A stretch of 25,353 nucleotides of DNA, from assembly GCA_049423145.1 (NCBI GenBank), contig JBMSQF010000036.1, positions 1-25,353 on the forward strand. The letters run 5' to 3'. The position numbers were made by a program, and so were the translations under genes. The notes beneath the pieces were generated by a model. That model did not search any database. It was not told the DNA's origin and was given only the letters and a program-made list of their open reading frames with translations. Shown in pieces: positions 6,891-13,784 of the stretch (position 1 is its first letter; every line of letters begins with the position of its first letter). This DNA comes from RFTU01 sp049423145 (GTDB lineage: Bacteria > Pseudomonadota > Gammaproteobacteria > Burkholderiales > Burkholderiaceae_C).

Positions 6891-7540
6891 TGGACCGCCC
6901 GCGCCGCCGTCTCATGGCCCGCAGTGCTGCGGTCTGCGGCCTGTTGTGGGGATCGGCGTGGGTCCAAGGGGCTGCGGGCACTTCGCTGCGGCCTGCAGCC
7001 GACCATTCAGATGCTCAAGCAAGCTTGGCCGCCCGCATGCGCGCTGGTGGCGTCGTGATCGCCTTCCGCCACGCCTTGGCACCGGGCACCTTCGATCCAC
7101 CGGGCTTCGTTCTGGAGGACTGTCGCACGCAGCGCAACCTCAATGAAGAAGGGCGGGCCCAATCGGCCCGGATCGGACACTGGTTCCGCGAACAGGGCCT
7201 TGCACCCACACTGGTGCGCAGCAGCCCCTGGTGCCGTTGCCTGGAGACCGCGCGCCTGGCCTTCGGTGCACCCGCCGTCCAGACCTGGGCCGCACTCGGC
7301 TCACCCCGCGGCACATCGGAGCAGGCCTATCCGGAATACCAAGACCTGCTGCGGCAGGCCGCTGCGCAACGACGCGCCTCGGGCGGGCTCGAGGTGTGGG
7401 TCACCCATATGTTCGTCTTGCAGGATCTGGTGGCCCAAGCCGTCGGCTCCGCCGAGGCCCTGCTGCTTCGGGGCGACCCCCGGGCACCCCGCAACCGCAG
7501 CGCCCTGCAGGTGCTGGGGCACTGGCGTTTGCCCGGCTGA
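6890..7540 (+). CDS. Exported histidine phosphatase family protein
   Basis: 216 residues from the ATG overlapping the DUF3299 stop (TGATG). A basic start with a hydrophobic stretch (about 9-28) suggests export. The phosphoglycerate-mutase-like fold is indicated by FRHALAPG (R60, H61), LVRSSPWCRCLETA (R110) and VTHMFVLQDL (H173), which supply the usual phosphate pocket. The RHA rather than RHG form and the ALAPGTFDPPGF insertion match a periplasmic branch of the family. It is the last gene of the operon that begins with the PsiF-like gene. Its TGA is immediately followed by the convergent cydB stop, giving TGATCA with no intergenic bases. Substrate unknown. Confidence 0.85.
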   Translation: MDRPRRRLMARSAAVCGLLWGSAWVQGAAGTSLRPAADHSDAQASLAARMRAGGVVIAFRHALAPGTFDPPGFVLEDCRTQRNLNEEGRAQSARIGHWFREQGLAPTLVRSSPWCRCLETARLAFGAPAVQTWAALGSPRGTSEQAYPEYQDLLRQAAAQRRASGGLEVWVTHMFVLQDLVAQAVGSAEALLLRGDPRAPRNRSALQVLGHWRLPG

Positions 7541-8551
7541 TCAGGCGTAGCTCAACTCACGCACCTTGCCCGAGAAGACCCGGTAGCTGAAGATGGTGTA
7601 GCCCACGATGGCCGGCACAGTGACCGCACAACCCACGGCGATCACCGCCAGTGAAGAAGTGGCGCTGGCCGCCTGCCACACCGTCAACTGGTCCATCACC
7701 ACATAGGGGAATAGGCTGTAGGCCAGTCCGATGGCGCCAAAGACAAACACCGACACGACAGCCACAAACGGCACCCAGCACAGGCGACCCAGGGCCATCT
7801 TTGAATTCAACAGCACGCGCGCCAACACCAGCGCGGCCAGGGTGGCCAGGGGAATGGGCAGCAAGGCGATGAACTCCGGCATGCTGAACCAGCGATCGCG
7901 CACGGTCGTGCTCACCACCGGCGTGACCAGCGACACCAAGCCCATGCCCAACACCAGCGGCGGCCAAGCCCATTTGGCCCAACGCACGGCCAGCAACTGC
8001 AGCGCACCCTCGGTCTTCATCACCAACCAGCAGGCGCCCAGCAGCACATAGGCCGCTGGCAGCAGGAGGGCGATGACGCCCGCGAACAGATGGGCCGCTG
8101 AACCCTCTGCAAAACCCGTGATGTAGCGCCCCAGCATCCAGCCTTGTGAAACCGCCGCGATTCCGCTGCCGGCCCAGAACGCAAGATTCCACAGCGGCTT
8201 CCACTGGTCCTGTGCCTTGACGCGAAAGTCAAAGGCCACACCACGCAGCACCAAACCGACCAGCATCAACGCCACAGGCAGGTACAAGGCCGTCAACACC
8301 AGTCCATGCGCCTTGGGAAAAGCGATCAGCAGGATGCCCACACCCAGCACCAGCCACGTCTCATTCGCATCCCAAAAGGGGCCGATGCTGGCAATCATCG
8401 TGTCGCGCTGGTCGGGCGTGGCGCGGTGCAGCAGCAGGCCCACACCCAAGTCGTAGCCATCCAACACCACATAGGCCAGCATCGCCACACCCATCAGCAC
8501 CAGGAAGACCACCGGCAGCGCAGTGGCCCAATCAAAGGCGGCGGCACTCAC
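7541..8551 (-). CDS. cydB: Cytochrome bd-type quinol oxidase subunit II (CIO type)
   Basis: Membrane subunit of the high-oxygen-affinity quinol oxidase. 336 residues with about eight hydrophobic segments; the N-terminal YVVLDGYDLGVG (about 27-38) and FWDANETWLVLG are signature stretches of CydB/CioB. The start is GTG, overlapping the cydA stop (GTGA), so translation is coupled. The gene ends directly against the convergent histidine phosphatase, leaving no room for the small subunit gene cydX often found after cydB. Confidence 0.95.
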   Translation of the reverse strand: MSAAAFDWATALPVVFLVLMGVAMLAYVVLDGYDLGVGLLLHRATPDQRDTMIASIGPFWDANETWLVLGVGILLIAFPKAHGLVLTALYLPVALMLVGLVLRGVAFDFRVKAQDQWKPLWNLAFWAGSGIAAVSQGWMLGRYITGFAEGSAAHLFAGVIALLLPAAYVLLGACWLVMKTEGALQLLAVRWAKWAWPPLVLGMGLVSLVTPVVSTTVRDRWFSMPEFIALLPIPLATLAALVLARVLLNSKMALGRLCWVPFVAVVSVFVFGAIGLAYSLFPYVVMDQLTVWQAASATSSLAVIAVGCAVTVPAIVGYTIFSYRVFSGKVRELSYA

Positions 8552-9906
8552 GCGGCGGCTCCGGTCGCCGGCGCCGCGCGCGGGGGCAGGCCCTCGGGCA
8601 TCGGCACCGGCTTTTCGGCCATGTGCTTGACCACGCTCACATAGGCCAGCAGCAGTGCCGCATAGACGGTGAGGTACAGGGCCAGGGTCAACGCAATGTG
8701 CGCGCCGGGCACGGCCGAGGCCACTTCATCCACACGCAACAGGCCCTGCACGATCCAGGGCTGGCGCCCCACCTCGGTCACGTACCAGCCGGCCACCGTG
8801 GCCGTCCATCCGCTGAAGGCCATCAGGGCCAGGCCGGCCAGCACGGGGCGCGGCAATTGCGCGGCGCTCCAGCCCTGGCGCCTGAGCAGCCACAAGCCGC
8901 CCCAACTGGCCACCAGCATCAGGACCCCCGTACCCACCATGATGCGAAAGGCCCAGAACACCGGCGCCACAGGCGGGTGACCGTCCTTGAAATCGTTGAC
9001 GCCCTGAATTTCAGCTTGAGGATCGTGCTTGAGAATCAGCGAGGCCCCCTGGGGGATGCCCAGCGCGAAATGGTTGGTGCGCGCGGTCTGGTCCGGCACG
9101 GCAAAGAGCAGCAGTGGCGCGCCCGCCTGGGTTTCCCACACGCCCTCCATGGCCGCCACCTTGGCCGGCTGGTGCTCCAAGGTGTTCAGGCCGTGCATGT
9201 CGCCTGCCAGGATCTGCAGCGGAATCAACACCGCGCCCACCGTGAGGCCGAAGCGCAAAGCCTGGGGCGAACTGGCATTGGCCTTGCCCTTGAGGAATTG
9301 CCAGGCACTCACGCCTGCCACCAAGAAGGCCATCGTCAGACCGCTGGCCAACAGCATGTGCACCAAGCGGTAGGGGAAGCTGGGGTTGAACACCACCTCG
9401 ATCCAGCTGGTGACGAAGAACTCGCCGCCGCGCACCTCCACACCCGCGGGCGTGTGCATCCAGGAATTGAGCGCCAGGATCCAGAAGGCACTCATCGTGG
9501 TGCCGAAGGCAACCAGGCCCGTGGCCAAGAGGTGCACGCGCTCGGACACCTTGCCGTGACCGAAGAGCATGATGCCCAGGAAAGTGGCCTCCAGGAAGAA
9601 GGCCGTGAGGACTTCATAGCCCAGCAGCGGCCCTGCGACATTGCCCACCCGCTCCATGAAACCGGGCCAGTTGGTGCCGAACTGGAAGCTCATCACGATG
9701 CCGCTGACCACCCCCAAGGCGAAGCTCAGTGCGAACACCTTGGTCCAAAAACGGTAGGCCATCAGCCAGCCCGCATCACCCGTCTTCAGCCAGCGCAGGC
9801 GGAAAAACAGCAGGGCCCAGCCCAGCGCGATGGTGATGGTGGGAAAGAGGATGTGGAAGGTGATGTTGGCAGCGAATTGGATTCGCGCGAGCACGAGAGC
9901 ATCCAT
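8548..9906 (-). CDS. cydA: Cytochrome bd-type quinol oxidase subunit I (CIO type)
   Basis: Haem-bearing subunit that oxidises quinol and reduces oxygen. 452 residues, about 70 fewer than E. coli CydA, the difference lying in the Q-loop: this is the short-Q-loop, cyanide-insensitive-oxidase (CioA) class. Candidate haem ligands are H18 (TFHILF), H183 (RLVHMLLAS) and M323 (FRIMVGTG). E98 and E106 of the proton path and the quinol-site stretch GDMHGLNTLEHQPAK...MEGVWE are present. GWYVTEVGRQPWIVQG (373-388) is typical of the family. AAGGGA precedes the ATG. It lies 21 bp after the regulator gene and is probably in the same operon. Confidence 0.95.
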   Translation of the reverse strand: MDALVLARIQFAANITFHILFPTITIALGWALLFFRLRWLKTGDAGWLMAYRFWTKVFALSFALGVVSGIVMSFQFGTNWPGFMERVGNVAGPLLGYEVLTAFFLEATFLGIMLFGHGKVSERVHLLATGLVAFGTTMSAFWILALNSWMHTPAGVEVRGGEFFVTSWIEVVFNPSFPYRLVHMLLASGLTMAFLVAGVSAWQFLKGKANASSPQALRFGLTVGAVLIPLQILAGDMHGLNTLEHQPAKVAAMEGVWETQAGAPLLLFAVPDQTARTNHFALGIPQGASLILKHDPQAEIQGVNDFKDGHPPVAPVFWAFRIMVGTGVLMLVASWGGLWLLRRQGWSAAQLPRPVLAGLALMAFSGWTATVAGWYVTEVGRQPWIVQGLLRVDEVASAVPGAHIALTLALYLTVYAALLLAYVSVVKHMAEKPVPMPEGLPPRAAPATGAAA

Positions 9907-9927
9907 GGTGAAGTTTTCCCTTGCGGT

Positions 9928-10491
9928 TCAACTGCGGCCGCCCGGAACGACCTTGAGTTTGTCCTTGAACTCCAGCAGGCGCTGGACCTTGGAGCCCATC
10001 TTCATCAACTGCGCCAAAGTGGAGGCATCCATGCGCTGCACGTCATCGAACCAACGCGAGGTCATTTCGATGAGGTCGTGCATGTCCTTCATGCGCTGCT
10101 GCGCATGCCGGTCTTCCGGTGTGGTGGCTTTTTCCAGCAAGGCATTGCGAAGCATGGTCAGTGTGGGTTCGATTTCTCGGCGCCGGCGCTCCTCAGCCAA
10201 GGTGCGAAAGACTTCCCAGGCATCCCCGGGTGCTTCGAAATATTCGCGCCGGTCGCCTGGCAGATGGCGCAGGTGCACCAGGCGCCACGCCTGCAACTCC
10301 TTGAGTCCCATGCTCACATTGCTGCGGCTGAACTCCAGGGCCTCGGCGATCTCATCCGCGTTCAAGGGCCTTGGGGCCACGAAGATCAAGGCATAGATCT
10401 GGCCCACCGTCCGGTTGATGCCCCAGCGGCTGCCCATTTCTCCGAAATGGGCAACGAAGCTGCGGACCAGGGGGGTGAGGTGGGGAGACAC
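9928..10491 (-). CDS. GbsR/MarR family transcriptional regulator
   Basis: 187-residue winged-helix regulator. The helix-turn-helix is at about 41-75 (PLNADEIAEALEFSRSNVSMGLKELQ), followed by a wing (LRHLPGDRREYFEAPGD) and a long helical C-terminal part, as in GbsR-type proteins. The first codon is GTG at 10491; no internal Met fits the family length, and the predicted promoter just upstream (-10 at 10522-10527) leaves a short leader consistent with it. It is directly upstream of cydA on the same strand, so it probably controls its own operon and the oxidase; the signal is unknown. Confidence 0.88.
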   Translation of the reverse strand: MSPHLTPLVRSFVAHFGEMGSRWGINRTVGQIYALIFVAPRPLNADEIAEALEFSRSNVSMGLKELQAWRLVHLRHLPGDRREYFEAPGDAWEVFRTLAEERRRREIEPTLTMLRNALLEKATTPEDRHAQQRMKDMHDLIEMTSRWFDDVQRMDASTLAQLMKMGSKVQRLLEFKDKLKVVPGGRS

Positions 10492-10521
10492 GCCAAGAAC
10501 TTTGAAACACCGACAAGAACC

Positions 10522-10551
10522 ATTCTAACTGAATTTTCAGTAATTTGTGAA
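10522..10551 (-). promoter_or_regulatory. Predicted promoter with palindromic operator for gbsR-like/cydAB operon
   Basis: On the minus strand a -35-like TTCACA (10551-10546) and a -10-like TAGAAT (10527-10522) are 18 bases apart. The spacer holds a perfect inverted repeat, ACTGAAAATTCAGT (10541-10528), where a dimeric repressor would block polymerase. The A/T-rich patch stands out in GC-rich surroundings. The elements are seen; autoregulation by the GbsR-like protein is inferred. Confidence 0.6.
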
Positions 10552-10659
10552 ATTTCCGAATTTTAAGAAGCTGGCACAGGCCGCCGGAGCGGTTCGGGAC
10601 TGGCTCACTCCATGAGCCTGGGCCCGCCTACCCTGCTTTCAACAACGCAGGAGACCTCC

Positions 10660-10770
10660 ATGAAATCGCTTCGATCCTTCATTCAGCGACTGGACGCCGA
10701 CCCAGACCGCCTGGTGGTGCAGGCCTGCCTCGGCTGCCTGGCGGTCCTGCCGGTGCTGCTGTCGCTGTGA
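10660..10770 (+). CDS. Small hypothetical protein with hydrophobic tail (36 aa)
   Basis: MKSLRSFIQRLDADPDRLVV then a Cys/Leu-rich hydrophobic tail (about 18-36) ending LPVLLSL and TGA. CAGGAG lies 6 bases before the ATG, a good ribosome site, which is the main evidence that this short frame is real. A charged head plus one short hydrophobic helix suggests a small membrane-associated peptide. It is divergent from the GbsR-like/cyd operon. It is not recognisably CydX, whose membrane helix is N-terminal. Function unknown. Confidence 0.5.
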   Translation: MKSLRSFIQRLDADPDRLVVQACLGCLAVLPVLLSL

Positions 10771-10808
10771 TGCAGCGCCCTGAGGGTCCGCGGTCGCCGC
10801 GCGCGCCC

Positions 10809-10841
10809 AAAAACGCCGAAGCCCGCGTCTTGGCGGGCTTC
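10809..10841 (-). terminator. Rho-independent terminator of tRNA-fMet
   Basis: Perfect 9-bp stem GAAGCCCGC/GCGGGCTTC (10841-10833 with 10826-10818 on the minus strand), 6-base loop, followed by GGCG and five T residues (10813-10809). It lies 36 bp after the end of the tRNA and reads in its direction. There is no T-run on the plus strand, so it would not efficiently stop the 36-codon gene. Confidence 0.8.
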
Positions 10842-10877
10842 AGGGGGCCTGTGGTCACAGGCGGCGGGGCTGTTGTT

Positions 10878-10954
<77 letters not shown>

Positions 10955-10966
10955 TCAGAGCCGGCC

Positions 10967-10972
10967 AGTATA
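10967..10972 (-). promoter_or_regulatory. -10 element of the tRNA-fMet promoter
   Basis: TATACT on the minus strand, 12 bases before the tRNA, followed by a GC-rich GGCCGGC discriminator of the kind found on stringently controlled stable-RNA promoters. No good -35 at 16-18 bp is visible (a TTGACG lies 28 bp upstream, too far), so only the -10 is called. Confidence 0.45.
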
Positions 10973-11017
10973 GCGCATTTCCCCCTCTCATCTTGCGTGC
11001 CGTCAACCGCGCAGCGC

Positions 11018-12073
11018 CTATCGCGCGGGCACCGCACGCAGTCGCTGAACTTCGGCCTCCAGTTGCTGAACGCGCCCCATCAGCGACTGGATGCGTCCAT
11101 TAAGAGCCCCAACATTGACAAAGGTTTCCTTGGCAGCCGGCGCAGAGAGTTGCCCCGCATAGCCCAGCCATGAAGGCTCATGCACCTTCACGTCCTTGAA
11201 CCCCAGATCGCGCAGCACTGCAGCCGTCTCTGACGCCCTCACCGCGCTCTGGCAGTACACGATGGTCTCCTTGTTCGGGTCCAAACCCGAATACAGCTTC
11301 AGCAATTCCTGAACAGGCTTCAGCGCCATCCCATCGCGTGTGCTCACCTGGCGTGAAGCAAGCTTGGACGCGGTTCCCGGATCCTGCCAGTTCTGCTCAT
11401 AGGGAATGAGGACGGCACCAGGGATGTGTCCACCGCGCACCGCCCGGATGTCTTCACCCGAATATTCCTGGGCGGTTCTCGTGTCGATGATTTGCACGGA
11501 ACCGCTGCCCAAGCGCTGCAGCAACTGTCGGTTGTCGACGGCGCCGCGCATCTCCGCATTCAAGGTCAGGCTTACGGGCGGCAGGCGGGTGGGGGTGCGC
11601 GAAACGGGTTTGCCCGCGGACTGCCAGTCATCGAGCCCACCGTGATAGACGCGGGCATGACGGCCACCATAGAACTCCACCATACGCGCAGCGTAATAGG
11701 CCAGGGCATCGCCCTTGCGCGTGTAAACGATGATTTCGCGCTGCAGGATGTCCAGCCCGGCGGCCCCAAAGAGTCTCGAGGCCACTTCCGGCGACGGCGG
11801 ATCTTCCCGGTTTGCATCGCGGAACAGATCACCTGCCTGACCAAAGTTGACGGCGCCCGGGATGTGCCCCGCCAGGTAGTCACGCTCATCACGGGCGTCC
11901 CACAGCAAGGCACCTCTGGCCAGAGCCTGCTCGACTTGGGATGTGTCCATGATGATGCCCTGCGCCCAGGCCGATCGAGATCCCATCAACCCGATCAGAC
12001 CGCTGCAGACCAGCAGCATGGCCAATGAGCAGCGCACCCAAGCGCCCCCAATTTTCAACGGCAAAGGTTTCAT
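11018..12073 (-). CDS. Exported tandem rhodanese-domain sulfurtransferase
   Basis: 351 residues from the ATG at 12073, which is preceded by GGAG and opens a clear signal peptide (hydrophobic about 14-31, AWAQG cleavage near 38). Two rhodanese domains follow. Domain 1 (about 42-160) has the WDARDERDYLAGHIPGAVNF motif but Thr118 at the active-loop position (IVYTRKGDA), so it is probably inactive. Domain 2 (about 178-312) has IDTRTAQEYSGEDIRAV and the catalytic loop IVYCQSAVRASE with Cys274. A C-terminal heptad-like helix (about 320-348, LNGRIQSLMGRVQQLEAEVQ) could form a coiled coil. The frame is open 59 codons further upstream but without signal character. Probably transfers sulfane sulfur in the periplasm; substrate unknown. 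Confidence 0.88.
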   Translation of the reverse strand: MKPLPLKIGGAWVRCSLAMLLVCSGLIGLMGSRSAWAQGIIMDTSQVEQALARGALLWDARDERDYLAGHIPGAVNFGQAGDLFRDANREDPPSPEVASRLFGAAGLDILQREIIVYTRKGDALAYYAARMVEFYGGRHARVYHGGLDDWQSAGKPVSRTPTRLPPVSLTLNAEMRGAVDNRQLLQRLGSGSVQIIDTRTAQEYSGEDIRAVRGGHIPGAVLIPYEQNWQDPGTASKLASRQVSTRDGMALKPVQELLKLYSGLDPNKETIVYCQSAVRASETAAVLRDLGFKDVKVHEPSWLGYAGQLSAPAAKETFVNVGALNGRIQSLMGRVQQLEAEVQRLRAVPAR

Positions 12074-12210
12074 CGTGGTCTCCGTGCGCTCAACCATTCG
12101 GCCTCGGTGCGCCGATTGTGCGACGAGGGCCTGATCGACATCAACACCCACCTCGCGCAGCGGCACATCATGAACAGGCACCCCCGCCGGCTGGACGACG
12201 AAGGCCTCCC

Positions 12211-13173
12211 ATGAACACGTTCTCTTCACACCCCTCGAGTCGCTCACCATGGGGCCTGCTCCGGTCCTTCATTGAGCTGCTGCTGGCATCCTCGGCGGTC
12301 ATCTTCATCGGTGGCCTTTGCGCGCCGCATTCCGCGGTGGCTGCCGACCTTCAGGCAGCCGACATCATCGACCAGTTCATTCCCTCCAAACCCTTCAGTC
12401 AACAGCCCTGGGGCGTTGCCCAGTGCTACGGTCAGTTCGTCCCGGTCGGGCGGCTCGCTGAAACCGGTATCCATGGCACAACCCTGCCCCTGGGCGGCAC
12501 CCTGCGCTTCGGAAAGGCGCCAGACCCGGCGGATCCGGCCCGCACCGCGTTGCGGATGACCGTTCTGCCCAACGACCCTCCGACCGCCGGTGCGCCACGC
12601 TGTGAGACCACCTTCAGCCCAGGCGCTACCGGAATGCCGCAGGGCCGGGTCTTTTGGCATGCGTTTTCCATCCACATCCCGGATTGGCGCAAGACCACCG
12701 ACGAACAGCAACTCATGCAATGGCACGCGGGTGACAACACCAACCTGCAACCGATTTACAGCCTGCTCGTCCGCGGCACCGAGATGCGCCTCATCATGCG
12801 CTACGACACCAGTGCCACGCCCTCACGCAACACCACGGTCACCCGCGTCCTGTGGGCCACCAGCGCGTGGCCCCCCAACACCTGGATCACGGTCGTCACA
12901 CGCGCCTTGGTGTCTCCCAATCCGGCGGCCAGCCCGATGATCAGCACCTGGATCAACGGTGCACAGGTGGTCAACTACCGCGGCCCGGTGGGCTACAACA
13001 CCCCCAGTGCCCAACCCTATCTGAAGCACGGGCTCTACCACTGGACCAATCTGAATCCCTGGGACATGACCTTGCCCCAGCGCACCGTTCACTTTCGCCG
13101 CGCGGTGCTTGCAGCGGACCCCAAAGGCCTCTACAGCCCCGCGGTTCTGGCCACTTACGTGAACTTACCCTGA
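12211..13173 (+). CDS. Secreted polysaccharide lyase (heparin-lyase-I-like family)
   Basis: 320 residues with a signal peptide (hydrophobic about 21-36, cleavage near AVAA 45). The body looks like the beta-jelly-roll polysaccharide lyase family that includes heparin lyase I (PF14099-type): FWHAFSIHIPDWRKT (148-162), the QQLMQWH strand (166-172), PNTWITVVTRA (222-232), then YLKHGLYHWTN (270-280) and the terminal RTVHFRRAVLAAD (291-303). The assignment is by eye; the substrate could be a glycosaminoglycan, alginate-like or other acidic polymer. GAAGG precedes the ATG by 7 bases. It is divergent from the rhodanese gene. Confidence 0.75.
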   Translation: MNTFSSHPSSRSPWGLLRSFIELLLASSAVIFIGGLCAPHSAVAADLQAADIIDQFIPSKPFSQQPWGVAQCYGQFVPVGRLAETGIHGTTLPLGGTLRFGKAPDPADPARTALRMTVLPNDPPTAGAPRCETTFSPGATGMPQGRVFWHAFSIHIPDWRKTTDEQQLMQWHAGDNTNLQPIYSLLVRGTEMRLIMRYDTSATPSRNTTVTRVLWATSAWPPNTWITVVTRALVSPNPAASPMISTWINGAQVVNYRGPVGYNTPSAQPYLKHGLYHWTNLNPWDMTLPQRTVHFRRAVLAADPKGLYSPAVLATYVNLP

Positions 13174-13237
13174 CCCCACTCCACAACCGCCGCACCGCCG
13201 CCGATGCTCACACCACCCCCCACCGGCATGGGCCCTC

Positions 13238-13384
13238 GTACGCGCTGCCGATGGCGGCGCGGTGTAACACGGCGTGGCCTACCAAAGCGCGGGCGTCTTG
13301 CTCAACGTCAGCCCGCACATCCTCAACGACACCATTGGACTTGGCCTGGCCGTGAGGACGGGCCTTTCGGAGCGGATACGATGA
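13238..13384 (+). pseudogene. Possible remnant of a secretin C-terminal region
   Basis: In the frame that ends at TGA 13382-13384, codons read AADGGAV, a TAA stop (13265-13267), then HGVAYQSAGVLLNVSPHI followed by LNDTIGLGLAV. The pattern Y-x-S-x-GV-x-L-x-V-x-P-x-I followed by a D-x-I-x-L-x-L strand is that of the secretin C-domain (GspD/PilQ/CpaC families). Only about 35 codons remain, with an in-frame stop and no start. It fills part of the 236-bp gap before the DUF2237 gene. Chance resemblance cannot be excluded. Confidence 0.25.
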
Positions 13385-13409
13385 ACCGAACGCGTTCACC
13401 GAGACGTCC

Positions 13410-13784
13410 ATGTCCACTGACCAAAACGCCCTGAATGTCCTGGGCCAGTCCCTGCAGGCCTGCTCCTACGACCCCCTCACCGGCTACTACCGCGACGGGT
13501 GCTGCCACACCAGCGCGCAAGACGGCGGGCTACATGTGGTGTGCGCCGTGATGACTTCCGAATTCCTGGCATTCAGTCAATCGCGCGGCAACGATCTCAT
13601 CACGCCCCGTCCCGAGTGGCGCTTCAAGGGTCTCAAACCCGGCAACCGATGGTGTCTGTGTGCGCTCAGATGGAAGGAAGCCCTGGGGGCCGGCGTGGCA
13701 CCCAAAGTGGTGCTGCAGGCTACGGACGCGCGGGCCTTGGGCGTTCTGGACCTGGAAGACCTGCTCGCCCACGCGCACGGCTAG
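13410..13784 (+). CDS. DUF2237 family protein
   Basis: 124 residues that match the DUF2237 family almost end to end: NVLGQSLQACSYDPLTGYYR, RDGCCHTSAQDGGLHVVCAV, FLAFSQSRGNDLITPRPEW, LKPGNRWCLCALRWKEA and the final LDLEDLLAHAHG. Several conserved cysteines (18, 31, 32, 45, 82 and 84) suggest metal binding. Cytoplasmic, no signal; function unknown. The ATG has a weak ribosome site (GAGACG). The last 65 bases overlap the 3' end of the convergent PNGase-like gene. Confidence 0.9.
   Translation: MSTDQNALNVLGQSLQACSYDPLTGYYRDGCCHTSAQDGGLHVVCAVMTSEFLAFSQSRGNDLITPRPEWRFKGLKPGNRWCLCALRWKEALGAGVAPKVVLQATDARALGVLDLEDLLAHAHG

Noticed and set aside
8623..10566. 647-codon open frame on the plus strand
   Set aside because: Antisense to cydA and the GbsR-like gene. 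His/Gln/Gly-rich mirror frame with no recognisable domain.
10660..10770. Calling the 36-codon ORF CydX
   Set aside because: CydX has an N-terminal membrane helix and follows cydB; this peptide has a C-terminal hydrophobic tail and is divergent from the operon.
12074..12250. 59-residue N-terminal extension of the rhodanese protein
   Set aside because: The internal ATG at 12073 has a GGAG site and begins a clear signal peptide; the extension would also overlap the divergent lyase start.
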